DNA of 64,000 bases from Mercurialis annua (lineage: Eukaryota > Streptophyta > Magnoliopsida > Malpighiales > Euphorbiaceae), in NCBI RefSeq assembly GCF_937616625.2, contig NC_065571.1, positions 23,510,201-23,574,200 of the forward strand. Reading direction: 5' to 3'. Below the pieces are notes generated by a model. That model had not been told where the DNA came from. It saw nothing but the letters and a program-made list of their open reading frames with translations, and made no database searches. Shown one piece after another: positions 49,295-60,899 of this stretch. The stretch's first letter is position 1, and each line of letters starts with the position of its first letter. Both the position numbers and the translations under genes were made by a program.

Positions 49295-50846
49295 GTTTGA
49301 TCGTGTCTAACACATCTTAATCCTTTAAGGATCATAATCCATCTTCTATATCGATCACATTATGCACTTTACTCTTTATTTGATCTAATTTGGAGTTTAA
49401 GGTTTAACACTTCACAAGCATTCATTACATTTATACCTTTCACAACCTATTATTCCGCTTCATAATCGAAACCTTGAGGTGAAATTTTCAACTCTTAATT
49501 CATCGATTGCAGTTCTTATTGTTTATCTCTCTATCTTTCTTATCGTATACTTCAATTATTCATTTACATCATATCTCCTGACCTCATTACTTTGACCTTT
49601 CCGATTATCCTTAATCGGAGCTAATGGTAGAAAGAATTCCCCAAGTCGGATCACAAACTTAGTTTATATTATTTGGTCTATCACTGCTCTAATCGCTTGT
49701 GGAAACCAATCATGGGTTGAACCTTTCATCGACACCCTAACTTTACAATACTGTTTGTCTTTCATCCGCTCGGTATGTACGAGCATCTTACTTTACTTTT
49801 CGTAGAGGATCTAGCATACTGCTTTATCCGTTAAACTATTTTAGCCTTAACTTATGTATACCACTATCAACCGCTATAGGTGTTCCTTTCTTCACGTCAA
49901 TACTGTCTTTGTATCTATCGTCCTATTATTGGCACACAATTCCTTATATCAGTTACTTTTACTGTTAACTAATTCTTAATGACGTTGGGTTATTACGGCA
50001 TTCTCAATGCCTGTATATTCCAGTTTGTCTTACTAGGTTCCCATTGACCTTCATCTCGTTTATGGCCTTTACTGGCCAATTGGACTACGTTGTATTCGCT
50101 TTTGTTACCTCGATCTTCTTCTCGCGCCTCATATTCTTGCTGTGCAACAGCACGCGTTCGCGCAGTTCTTTGTTCATAGTATAGCGATTATATAAAGGAA
50201 TACTGATAAATTCCATAAAATTTAACACATACTAATCATCACGACTAATCACTGTCTACGTATGTTGGACTTTAGGAACATCTCCTTCATTTCGGCCTTC
50301 TATGATTACGTCTCTTATTGCAAGTCTTCTGAGTGTTCTAACTCATCGTAGACTTAGCTAATTATCAAAACATATACTCGCTTTGTATATGTTACATGCA
50401 TATTACTATCGTAGCTATAAGCATCTATGTTGACCGGATTCAAGAAAATCAGTGTTCCCTAGATTTCTTTGATTACGTATCGTAAATTAAGTCTTGCGAG
50501 CATTCCGCTCACATGGACTTAATTAAACATCAAGAGTATCAAAACATAACATACATGTTCTATACGTTGTTAATCAGATATGCTTTACTATCCGAACATA
50601 TCTACTATTCTAGTCGTATACTAGTCTGTTTAATCAAGGCTAAGTTCGTTAGCTAGAGGCAAAATTCCTCTATTCTCACCATTATACGTATTCATTCGCC
50701 TCGTAGCCTTGATCGCAACTTGCTCTCGAGCACTTCAATTCCGTCACAGAGTTCTGGTCTAGGTATACTTACATAAAAACAAAACTTCTTGAAAACTCTT
50801 TCAAATAAAACGACTCATTTGAAAATTTCATTTAAATCTTAGCAAA
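49295..50846 (-). other. Unassigned internal region of element 3
   Basis: About 1.5 kb without recognisable coding sequence on either strand, AT-rich like the rest of the internal region. Confidence 0.5.
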
Positions 50847-50890
50847 ATTGTGCACTAGGGTGATGACGCCTCTCATCCCCAAAGAGTTGC
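50847..50890 (-). other. Conserved internal hairpin block, element 3
   Basis: The core at 50858-50880 is GGG(T)GATGA, loop CGCCTC, TCATCCCC, followed by AAAGAGTTGCC. It is close in sequence to the element 1 block. It lies ~0.7 kb from the PBS, compared with 1.9-2.1 kb in elements 1 and 2, consistent with loss of gag between them. Confidence 0.65.
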
Positions 50891-51217
50891 CACATCTCAC
50901 CTCTTCGTCTGAACATAATGCATATGATGCATGTCCTATTAATGCATGTATTGATGTATGTAATGATGCATTTCTATCAATGTCGTGGAAATCATGTATT
51001 TCTGTATCGGGTCTAGGCACAATTATACTTTCAGAATCGTTAAACAAATAAGTTTTAAAAGTTATAAACTTCGAGTTTTGTAAGTACTCTAGACCTTTAA
51101 ACTCTGTACCTGACAAGTTCTTCCACTTCTGTAACTTTGCATTTCTTCTTCATACTCTTTCTAAAATTTCGATCGATCAAATTCAATAGCATCTCTCACG
51201 TTATTTAATGCTAAGCA

Positions 51218-51220
<3 letters not shown>

Positions 51221-51268
<48 letters not shown>
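51221..51268. repeat. (AT)24 microsatellite
   Basis: 48 bp of uninterrupted AT dinucleotides in the space between the hairpin block and the PBS, where elements 1 and 2 have gag. Confidence 0.98.
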
Positions 51269-51270
<2 letters not shown>

Positions 51271-51569
51271 TCAATTCACAACCATAATAATTATATTATA
51301 TTCATAGGAGGCAATACATCTCCTAGATGTTTCATCTAAATAGGCATATCTTGTATACCTATCCAATCGAAAACGAAATACGTGTATGTATCTCATATAC
51401 ACGTGTCACAAGAAATAGATACACATTTCACAAACCGACTTATCATACTTATCACAAAACACGTCATGCAGACGACTTGGATCAGACAAAACTCAATTCT
51501 ATAGCTGCAATAGTTCCTAGGTCACTTAACCGACAAGCGCATCTTAGCAGAGGTAACTGGACCAACCAG

Positions 51570-51581
51570 GCTCTGATACCA
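51570..51581 (-). other. Primer-binding site for tRNA-iMet, element 3
   Basis: TGGTATCAGAGC on the minus strand, four bases from the 5' LTR. Confidence 0.93.
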
Positions 51582-53012
51582 CAATTGTCACGACCAAAAA
51601 TATTGAGCCGAGACCGACGCTAGGGAATGGGAGTGGTAGCTCCGAAACCCGTAGCAAGCCTAAAACAGTTATAAATGTTTGGCAATTAAAAACATAATAT
51701 CTTATATAAAACGTTTTCAGGAAACTCTTTTAGGTAATATATTTGTATATATTAAAATATCATACTATTTACATTAAAAATCACTTATTTGAAATCCATT
51801 CACAAATCTTTTATTGACGCTTACTCTGCAGCTCAAGATACTCATACTTGTGCAAGTTCAACGATTTCTGGCACAACGAAGATGGTTTGTCTGATCCAAT
51901 TCCGGCTACCTGAAAACATCAGAGTGATGAGTCAATATTTGGAAAAATACTGAGTGAGTATGCAACTTATTATCGGTATTATCAAAATACACATCGCATA
52001 TTCAAACTTATATATTTATCTCAAATATAATATGAAAATAACATAACATTCACAAATGACAGATCCGACCGAAACCCTAATCTTAACTCTTAACTTATCT
52101 TATTCCGAATATTCAAATTAAACTTATCCAAATGGTCCGACCCGGGAGTGTTCACACTCAACCACGTTAGCCGCGACCAATCTCTTAATTCCAAAATGTG
52201 AGTCCAACTCACTGGTGGGTCCAACCCACTACATACGAGGCTCAAGTTACACTAACCGAGTTCACTTTCGTATCAAATTCGTGTCATATGCGCATCTCAT
52301 AATCTCAAAGACAATCTAGACACACTAGACTGACTCAAATACTGATGATCACACAGCCTATTGACACCCAATAGGTAGTTGGTTTCTTCAGATCGCTCAC
52401 TAGATATTTATCAAAACAATGAATATAACAACATTGATATAATCAAATTCACCGAACATAACATCTTATACGAGCAAATCATATAAATGCGATGTATTGA
52501 TAATACTATTCATAATATATGAAAATAACTTTTATGATAATAATACGGGAAAGTAAATTTCCACTCACAGTGACCGCTATCCAAAACTGCATTATCGTCA
52601 CCAGATTGCGTAGGTTCCGTGCATCGTTTGACCTCGTAGCTACTCTATCTTGACGGCCTGGCAGCCTGACGATACATCCGTTTCCTATTCAAATCATATG
52701 TATGTTTAATTCATAAACGTAGACTTAGTACTAAAATCCTAAGCTATAAACTTAGGTTAATGCGATCTTGTTCTAAACACGTCTTTTAACTTTGATCGTG
52801 TTTTAATACTTAGTCGAGATACTTATTATATCTCTTTTTCACCGATTTTCCATCATAGGTATTTTATATATCGAAACCCTAATCGAACACGTCAGATTCG
52901 ATATCCAAATTTCATATTTTCGGGGTTCGTGTTTCCTTCAATGTCCGACATTCTTAAAGTCGGAAACTAGTTGAAAATGGGGCGAAATGCCTTTTAGCGA
53001 CTTCGTCGTTGG

Positions 53013-53125
53013 TTGTGCGAGCGCACAAGAGAATGTGTGCGTTCGCACACATAGGTGTGCGCTCGCACACCTTAGTGTGCAATTGCACATTGTGTACGTT
53101 AGCACACCTTGTGTGCGTTCGCAAG
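53013..53125 (-). repeat. Palindrome cluster in element 3 LTR
   Basis: About six units: TTGTGCG-AG-CGCACAA, then units with TGTGTGCG-TT-CGCACACA and GTGTGCG-CT-CGCACAC cores, followed by more decayed copies. It lies 359 bp from the TATA motif. Confidence 0.83.
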
Positions 53126-53483
53126 GTCCCGAAATCTTTTTCCGGGCCGTTCCGACGTGCTTCGATCAATTTCGTCATGCTCCTATCTCAATTTAACATA
53201 ACCTCAACTCCAAATTCATTAAAAACATTAATAGAAACGCAATTACAATCCGTTTAATTCGTTAAAACAAAATAACTTTTATTTACTAATTCTCGCAACA
53301 AAAACGTCGAGCTTACCTCGATTTAAAGGTTAAAGATGATAGAAAATCAAATTCTGAATAAATCGATATAAGGAACGCTCGATTTGGACGAGAAACGGAG
53401 AAACCGCGACGGATCGAAGTCGATCGCCCTATTTCCTTCGTCTCTCTTTGATGCTTCGTGAATCATTTGATTCCTTCATTTCT

Positions 53484-53493
53484 TATATATATA
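53484..53493 (-). promoter_or_regulatory. Candidate TATA box, element 3 5' LTR
   Basis: TATATATATA followed by AGAA on the minus strand. The element 4 counterpart is at 62936-62943 and the left LTR copy at 46031-46040. Confidence 0.55.
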
Positions 53494-54107
53494 GGTTGGC
53501 TAATTAACCACTTTAATCCTTCATTTCTTTAACTTAAATCATTTCTGTTTTAAACTTTCTAATTTAACCAAACGGTTAAATTATTATTTAACTCAAAATT
53601 ATTATTTTCCGTCAATAATCTTTTAATTACTATTCTTCAGATTTAATTGGCTAATTTACACTTTGGTCCATGAACTTTTCAAAAGTTGCAATTTAGCCTA
53701 AACGCATCCGCGTCGAAATTTTAAAAGGTCTCCGATCGACCCGAAACTTTTACCACATATATTATAAAACATTTCGCGAACCTTGGCGAAATAATTCCTC
53801 TTTTTGGGACTTAACTGGATAAATTACCACTTTAGTCCCTGAACGCTAGTTTGAGACTTTTCTTGACATTTTTCTTTTTAATTTAAATTTTAACTTTAGA
53901 ATTGGAATATGATATTAAATTCAGCATAATTACTTTCCCAAGACTGACCTACTAAAGACTTATTTACTTTAATTTTTTGGAAATTATTTCCGATATCGCC
54001 ACCCTGGCGAATCAGAACTGGACACATGGTCTAGTTAAATACTTAAATATTTTGGGTAATTGTGATACATGGTCCAATTAAATACTTAAATATTTTGGGG
54101 TATTACA

Positions 54108-54112
54108 ACATA
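54108..54112. repeat. Target-site duplication of element 3 (right, ACATA)
   Basis: Pairs with GCATA at 44764-44768. Ogre-like LTR sequence resumes after it. Confidence 0.7.
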
Positions 54113-56192
54113 CATCTAACCTTATAGGTTTTTAGCAAATAGTCATAAGCCTGGCTGGTCTGGATTAATTACATGCACAAAGCCTAAAACCAAATGTATA
54201 TGCGTGATTTATAGATTTTACTATGTGAGTCTTGAAAAACCTATACAATCGTTACTACTTTTTCATGTTAGTCCTACGATGATGGGCTGGATTTGTATTA
54301 ATGGGCCAATTTTAGGTGATTAGTCCTTTAACCAGTTCATTATTGGATTTAGATGCTGTTGGAAAGCAGTAAACAATTCTAGCATGCTCAGGGGCAGTTA
54401 GATATACATACAAGGTTAGAGATACTTTTAAATCTCGTTGACTTTGAATGCCTAGCACTCGCGAGGGTTTTGACCATTGGTCTGTAAGAATGGGCTTTCG
54501 GTCAGATCAAGAGAGTTGTGCGTCTCGTCGATCCGGTTCTACTGGTTTAATCCGGACTCGATTCCGAGTTTGAGTTAGCCCGGAATCAGCTCTAGAAGTT
54601 GCTGGTTTGTTGGGCCACTGGGTCGTGGGCCCGGTTTATACACTATGGTATATATTTGGACTTATGAGTCTGTTTTACATTGGGTCTGGCCCGTTACAAT
54701 ACAAAGTATGCTTCTAACTAAATTATCTACGTCTGGGTTCAAACTAGGCTTGATTTGGAGTCCAGATGGGCCGGAAAACACGTTTTGAAGTTCGGATCAC
54801 GTCTTGAAGGATCTGTGAGCAAATCTGGGGAGCTAAGGAGCCATGAACACGACGCCAATTTAACCTGGCAGCGCCGAAAGTTAATTGTGGCGGCGCAGCC
54901 ACTTTATCGCGGCGGCGCCATCGGCTTCAGTGGCGGCGGCGGCGGTTCGTCGGCAGTTTCAGGGTCATTTTGTTTTGCTTCGTTCTCACTCGTTTTAGCT
55001 CCGTTTTTCATGCAAACGTAGTCAAAACAGCATAAAATCGAACAAGGAATCCAAAAAACACATAACTAGAGTGTTTAGAGCTCATATAGACAAATTTATT
55101 TTTCAGGGCAGCAACTCATTTTAGGGTTTACTTAAGGAAAAATTAGCTAAAATCTACCTAATCGATTGTTTTCTAAGTTGTTCAATTGATTATTTTCTGG
55201 TTCTGAGGTGTTCAATCGATTGTTTTCTGGTTATGAGCATTAAAAAAAACTAAATACAGTGATTAACATGCTTTTTCATCGAATTTTATGGCGGTTATTG
55301 AAAGCATCGAATTAATTATTGTGGTAATTTTAATAGCAAAATTAACAAAATAATCTAAACATGCAACCTAAGATAAATTACAGCAATTATGGCAATCATA
55401 TGTACAATGGAAAAATCAAAGGAATTATGATAGAGGGTCCTCAGAAGTACCGTTCTGAGTCCTTGGCTCGTTTGCAAACAAAGTGGATGTGGAATCCGGC
55501 TTCGAATCTGGTGCTTGCGCTGCTTTCTTGGAGAATGAACACGTACTAGGGTGTTTCAGGACTGGATTTGTGTGTGTGTGTGTATGTGTGTGTTGTGATT
55601 TCGGGTTTGCTATACTAAGATGGTGACCGAATTTTATATATGTCTGTTTAGGGTTTGTGTGCCACCCTTAGCCAGGCTGGCTTAACGTTGTATTTATAGG
55701 GATTAGGGGTGACCTAGGGTTTGGTTAGAGTCTTATAGGGTTTAAACTCTTAAGTGATAAGTAATTAGGTGTTAAGATTAGCATCAAACTCTATTTATTT
55801 AATTAAATTTGTATTAAAGATTGGTGGCTAAGTAAAATATTTCTAGAAGTCTGTTTTGATGCCTAAAATTGTTTAAAAAAGCTATTAAGGTCCTACAGGT
55901 TTGGTTAAGGTCAATTCCAGTCCGTAAAACTTGCAAATTGATCCATAAACTTCTAAGATATGTCAATTAGTCCAATTTCTAGACTTAGATTACAATCTCT
56001 TTGGATTTTTATGGGCTATTCACACCTAATTATGTTTTAATCCTCCAAGTTTGCAACTGTGCACAGATTACGCCTGCTTAGATTCCAGCAAGCCAATTGA
56101 AAGCTGGTCACCCGGACGGATTTCTTGGAAATCATCATTGGACGCTTCAGTTCCTTATCACTTTTTACCTGTCCGAAAAATAGGTGTCTACT

Positions 56193-56210
56193 GTTTGCCC
56201 CCTCTTTAAC
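56193..56210 (-). other. Polypurine tract of the Ogre-like element
   Basis: The minus strand reads TTAAAGAGGGGGCAAAC, directly before the presumed LTR start AGTAGACACC. The usual TG is not evident at this end, so the LTR boundary may be off by a few bases or mutated. Confidence 0.6.
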
Positions 56211-56619
56211 AAGAATTGACGAAGTAGGTCAATTTTTGTTAAAGAAGAGACTTGCTGTTAGACGAGCAACAAGGATACTGCCCACCATCGGAGTCTTTCG
56301 CTCGCCTAGTGGTATGGTAATGCCCTAGCCTGAGCATTACCTGCTGTGGTGCATGACTCTGGCCTCATGCACCTCTGGTTCTGGCCTACTTTGCATCTGA
56401 CTGGGAGTGGTTTTCTCAGCTGCCGTTGAGCCCGGGTTGCCTGAGTGTGTGCTTCGTGAAATGGAGCTATAACCTCTCGGTCGTCCCGAGAGCGGTTCGA
56501 TGGCTCGAACTCTGGTAATTGTCTTGTCCGATGCTTTCTTACAGATAGACAGTATCCCTTGGCCGTCCCAAAGGCCACTTATATGGCATAGGTGTCTGGA
56601 TTCCGTTAATTATTCCACG
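56211..56619 (-). other. Internal region of the Ogre-like element, unannotated
   Basis: About 400 bp beyond the polypurine tract with no recognised repeat or domain. A minus-strand frame at 56306-56578 has no recognisable similarity. Confidence 0.4.
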
Positions 56620-56990
56620 CTTAACAGATGCTGGTGTCTTTCTACCAGGTTTCAGTGTCTTTCTACCGTATGCTGATGTTTTCCATCAGGCTTTGCCGTC
56701 TTTCTGCCACTTATGGCGTCTCTCTACCATGTTTTTGTGTTTCTCTACCGTGGTTCGGCGTCTTTATGCCGTATCTTGGCATCTCTCTACCGTTCTTTGA
56801 CATCTTTAGGCCGTATCTTAATGTCTCTCTACAGTTCGTTGGTGTCTTTATGCCGTATCTTGGTGTCTCTCTACCGTTCCTTGGCGTCTTTATGCCATAT
56901 CTTGGTGTCTGTATACTGTTCCTTGGCATCTTTATGCAGTATCTAGGTGTCTCTCTACCATCCTTTGGCGTCTTTGTGCCATTTGAGGAG
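56620..56990 (-). repeat. Subrepeat family a: 42-bp tandem repeat
   Basis: About eight degenerate units of ~42 bp, each two related ~21-bp halves (CTCTCTACCGTTCCTTGG and CGTCTTTATGCCGTATCTTG types). Because 42 bp is 14 codons, frames on both strands stay open and give 14-residue periodic peptides, for example at 56628-57050. I regard these as artefacts. Confidence 0.85.
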
Positions 56991-58067
56991 TCTGACTCTT
57001 TTGGATCCCGTCTTCAGGGCCATTTCCCTGATTCTTTTGGTTTATTCTGAAGGCTCTAGGACTAATCTGAAGGCTCTAGGTCTTGTCTGAAGGTTCTGAG
57101 ACTTGTACGAATCCTCTGGGGTTGGCTATATTTTGACTTTAATTTGGGGTAATTCCGATCCTCTGTCTGGGGTTTCTGTATTGCTGAATTCAGCCTATTA
57201 ATCCTCTAGGCTTATTGTATATCTCTCTTTTGCCTGTTCATCCTCTAGGGGGCTTCTGTTCTTCTGGTCCCTGACTTCCATTCTATGGAACTTGTTTGAT
57301 GCTCTGTTACTCGTTTTGAAAGCTCCGAGGCTTGTTTCGAATTTTCTCAGGGGAAAGTGGATACATCCTTATTCACTTTAATCCGTTCTTCCTCAGATTT
57401 GGGTGATTCAGTCTGGCGCTCTTTCAGGATTTCGGCCTTTTATCTGAGATAGGTTTTCTGCTGTTGAGATTTTGGGATATGTTTTATATTTTGACTCGGA
57501 GTCTGGGAGTTTCTTGTAAAGAGTAGTTGAGTGAGCTGGCCTGTATTGGGGTACACAACATAAAACAAACTGGTTAGTTTTTAAACTGTATTTGACTTGT
57601 ATACTTACTGGAGTATTTTGCGGACCTCTTCGTGCGGAACATCCCTCTAGGGGAGATTTGACCTCGCTGGCCGCAGGGCGCTACTAAGAGATTTGGCATG
57701 CGATATCTGATGCATGGCCCGAATTGTTGGTCCTGGCTTCTGGGTGAACGCCTCTTTTCCTGGTCGATCCGGCCTAGTTCTCCTATGATTCCCGTAGGAC
57801 CGCCATGTCTATGCTGCGCGGGAGGGACGTCGTGCCCTCTGCTCTTTGTCCGGACTGTAGAGGTTATACGGTGGCTGAGTTTGTATTTGCTGCCCGACGA
57901 AGCTACTTGGACGATCTGGTGTTACCCTGTCTTCTAGGTAAGTTGCCTCCGTTGTGTGTGCCAGGGCTTCAGACTCCGTACAGTGCTGATGCGCTCCCTT
58001 CTTGTATTCGTTTAACATTGTGAATGTTTTACTACCTTGACAGTGCTCTTTTGTTTCTATTTCTGTC
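56991..58067 (-). other. Internal region between subrepeats a and b
   Basis: About 1.1 kb. A few loosely repeated AAGGCTCTAGG-type motifs occur at 57048-57115; otherwise no domain or clear repeat is seen. Short frames on both strands match nothing I recognise. Confidence 0.4.
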
Positions 58068-58330
58068 TAGTGGAGACTTGATGCCCCCGGTTCTGTAGCT
58101 GGTGGAGACCTAATGCCCCCGTTTCTCTGGTTGGTGGAGACCTGATGCCCCTGGTTCTCTGGTTGGTGGAGACCTGATGCCCCCTGTCATCTGCTACTGG
58201 TGGAGACCTGATGCCCCCAGTTCTCGTTTTGATGGAGTCATGATGCCCCCGTTCCTCTGGCTGGTTGGAGACCTGATGCCCCCGGTTCTGCTACTGGTGG
58301 AGACCTGATGCCCCCGGTTCTTATGCTTTT
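58068..58330 (-). repeat. Subrepeat family b: ~32-bp tandem repeat
   Basis: Eight units of the form TGGAGACCTGATGCCCCC followed by a variable GGTTCTCTGG-type spacer. On the element strand each unit contains GGGGGCATCAGG, which resembles the polypurine tract core GGGGGCA. Confidence 0.88.
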
Positions 58331-59080
58331 GAAGCTGATATTTTATACTTGTTCTGGTGTTGGAGTAGGGTTGGCGCCTTATCGTGGTTCGGAACCTGGT
58401 GTTTTTGGGGAGTGATTCCTTATGCGATGACCCTGCTGTCTGACTTGTGGTTTGTCTGCTCTATGCGTTTGTGGGTTTGGCGCCTGCTGATTATGGTGGT
58501 GGTTTTTGAAGATAGAGGGGTGGCACTTGTTGGTTCTAGAATGGGATGAAGGCTGCTACATGTTTTCATGGAGAGATCAGCTATGTACCGTTTCTGCACA
58601 GATGAGGGTAAAAATGCCAAAATGCAATATGGTCTATTCTATATGTATGCATGTATGCAATTTTGTTTCTCTGACTACTCTCTGGTTTTTTTTGCAGTAC
58701 TACATGGATGATCTGGGCCGTAGGTTGCAGCGGGCGGAGCTGGATCCTACTGACAGTGGAGCTGATATTCCCCTTGGGTTTCCTGGTGGTAGCTGATGTG
58801 ACTTCTGTGTCGGCGATCGTGGACTTGGAGCCCGTGGTGGTCGTAGAGACCTTGCTTCTTCTTCTAACGGTGTTCAGGTTGGGCGCGACCACGATGATGA
58901 CGATGAGTTCTCCGGTGGCGATGATGGAGATTTTGAGACCCTGGGGTAGGGCAGGGATTCTGACAACTAGAATTTTGTCCATTGTAATGCCTTCTTGTAT
59001 GTCAGTACATCATTTCCTACGCGTGGACACTTTGCTTGCTGAACTTCATCGTCACTTTTCATTCTGGATGTCTTGTTTAA
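58331..59080 (-). other. Internal region between subrepeats b and c
   Basis: About 750 bp. Overlapping frames on both strands (58581-58982 minus, 58708-59106 plus) have no recognisable domain. Confidence 0.4.
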
Positions 59081-59700
59081 ATTTCTGGTTCCAAAAAGTG
59101 ATCTGATTCTTCGTCTGCTGTTGTGTTTAGGAGCCTGTAGTTCCTCTGATGACCAAATTGTAGGAAGCCTCGGTCCTGCGATGTTGCAATAATTGGGAAC
59201 TCATAGTCCCGGCGATGATTGAATTGTGAGAAGCCTTGATCCCGAGATGTTTCCATGATCGGGAACCCGTTATGGTTTCCAAAAAGTGATCTGATTCTTC
59301 GTCTTCTATTGTGTTTAGGAGCCCGTAGTCCTGTGATGACCAAATTGTGGGAAGCCACGGTCCCGCAATGTTTTCATAATTGGGAGCCCGTAGTCCCTGA
59401 GTATATGAACAGTGGGAACCCGTAGTCCTACGATGTTTGGATGTTGGGAAGCCGTAGTCCCACACTGTTTGAGTGAGGAAATATTTTTCCCTTCCTATTG
59501 TCTTGCTGGTGGGAAGTCGTAGTCCCATCATCCTTTAGTTCGTAGGAAGCCGTAGTCCCGGAGTACTTGAATAATGGGAATCCGTAGTCCCGAGATTTTA
59601 AACTAATGGAAAGCCATAATACTGTGATGTTACAGTAATTGGGAGCTCGTAGTCCTATAAGTGCTTGAGTCATAAGAGGCCTTAGTCCCATGACCGATGC
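59081..59700 (-). repeat. Subrepeat family c: ~30-40 bp tandem repeat
   Basis: Around 15 degenerate units containing GGGAAGCCGTAGTCCC, often followed by GATGTTT and AATT. The unit core is partly self-complementary (GGGA ... TCCC). A larger ~190-bp duplication overlies it: 59085-59165 and 59273-59355 share a run including CAAAAAGTGATCTGATTC. Confidence 0.85.
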
Positions 59701-60594
59701 CCTTTGTCGTTTAGTAGCAGAGGTTTGTTAACTTTCTTAGAGAGGGGCCTGATGCCCCCTATTATCCATATTTCTGTCTCAGGATAGTAGAGGCATCGCG
59801 CCTGTGTTTATATACTCTCGTCTTAATTCAAGGGAAGAGGACCAACGCCTGTCTCGGCTACTTTTGGAGCTAGGAGGTCGGCAACCTGTTTTATCTCTTG
59901 TAGGAAGGCCTGACGCCTTTTCTGCATGCTTATGGGGTAAGGGGACTGGAAGCCTGTCTTGATTTGTCTTGGGGTAGGAGGCCTGACGCCTTTCTCGAGG
60001 TCTTTAATGCCCCGTGCTATTTGGATGTTTTCTGTAGGACGGTAGAGGCATAATGTTTTTAGATGAGTAGAAGGCCTGACACCTGTGACGAGGGTTTTGA
60101 TGCCCCTAGCTATCCGAATCTTCCACCTCGGGATAGTAATGGCATGGCGCATATTCCGAGTTATAAAGGCTTGTAACCCGTGGCTCTTGAGGATCTTCTT
60201 GGAGTAATGGGGTTACTCCTCCTACTATCTAGGAAGAGGGATTTGGTGCCCCCTGTCATCTAGGAGTTCGTCTTAAGATAGCAATGGCATGGCTATTCTG
60301 ACTCTGCAAGAGAGGACTTTGACGTTTGCTTTCATCCAGATTTCCTTCTACGGGTAGTAGAGGCATGTTGCATGTGGTTTTCGAGGCGTGTCTTGCTTGT
60401 GGAGTTTCTAGGTATATGCTGATTTTGTAGGAGGTTGGAGGCTTGTGCTTGATTCTGTAAGAGGCCAGAAGCCTGTTGTGGGGATTCCAATGGTCCTTTT
60501 GCTATCCAGAATTCTGTCTCTGGATTTTGGCGGCATGGTGCCTGTCCTGCTGTACTTGTAGAGTGGTGAGGACCTTAAGTATCAAAAATTAGGA
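59701..60594 (-). repeat. Subrepeat family d: long degenerate repeat
   Basis: Repeated modules of ~100-200 bp with recurring phrases AGGCCTGACGCC, TGATGCCCCCT, and GGGATAGTAGAGGCAT-type segments ending in GCGCCTG. Unit borders are not clear by eye. Confidence 0.6.
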
Positions 60595-60850
60595 TAGAAA
60601 GGAGTTCTTCCGCCCTCTGATGTTATCTGTCTAAGTAAGTTTTCTGACCCCTACTGTCTAGCTAAGAAAGTTTTCTGCCCCCTATTGGCTGGCCAAGGAA
60701 GTCTTCTGCCCCCTGCTGTTCGGCTGAGGAAGTCTTCCGCCCCCTACTGTCTGGCTGAAGAAATCTTATGCCCCCCGCTGTGTGGCTGAGCAAGTCTTAT
60801 GTCTCATGATTGTCCTGATGAGGAAGTCTTCTGCACCCTGCTGTCTGTTA
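60595..60850 (-). repeat. Subrepeat family e: 31-bp tandem repeat
   Basis: About seven units of the form GAGGAAGTCTTCTGCCCCCT followed by GCTGTCTGGCT. On the element strand each carries AGGGGGCAGAAG, again close to the polypurine tract core. Confidence 0.85.
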
Positions 60851-60899
60851 ATGAAGGAGTTTGTTGCCCATTAAGTTTCTGGTACACTCTGATTATGGA

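Larger units (their letters stand above)
44769..54107 (-). mobile_element. Element 3: non-autonomous gypsy-like LTR retrotransposon
   Basis: 9.3 kb, inserted in the LTR of the Ogre-like element. It has PBS for tRNA-iMet, a polypurine tract and two LTRs of one family. The 3' LTR (left) has lost ~650 bp and gained a Stowaway MITE. Only a displaced gag fragment remains. The LTR differences and the mutated target duplication suggest it is older than element 2. Confidence 0.88.
51586..54107 (-). repeat. 5' LTR of element 3, full length
   Basis: 2,522 bp with TG...CA ends. It keeps the palindrome cluster at 53013-53125 and a TATA motif at 53484-53493. The leader hairpin at 51933-51952 has decayed (CAATATTT against AAATACTG). 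Confidence 0.9.
44375..56192 (-). repeat. 3' LTR of the Ogre-like element, split by element 3
   Basis: About 2.5 kb when rejoined. The left terminus TGTGTGAGTGG interrupts inverted satellite at ACGCT. The right side ends near GGTGTCTACT, followed by the polypurine tract. It includes the motif GGAGTCGCCACC (44457-44468), which I recall from LTRs of large plant gypsy elements, and a GC-rich patch of CGGCGG repeats at 54880-54950. Small frames such as the one at 55361-55549 show no recognisable domain. A TG-rich microsatellite lies at ~55569-55596. Exact termini are uncertain because the other LTR is outside the window. Confidence 0.55.

Noticed and set aside
56628..57050. 140-residue frame with 14-residue repeats
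   Set aside because: It follows from the 42-bp subrepeat, which is a multiple of three and stays open in other frames as well.
58581..59106. Overlapping 133-residue frames on opposite strands
   Set aside because: They lie between tandem subrepeats of a retrotransposon 3' region and have no recognisable motif.
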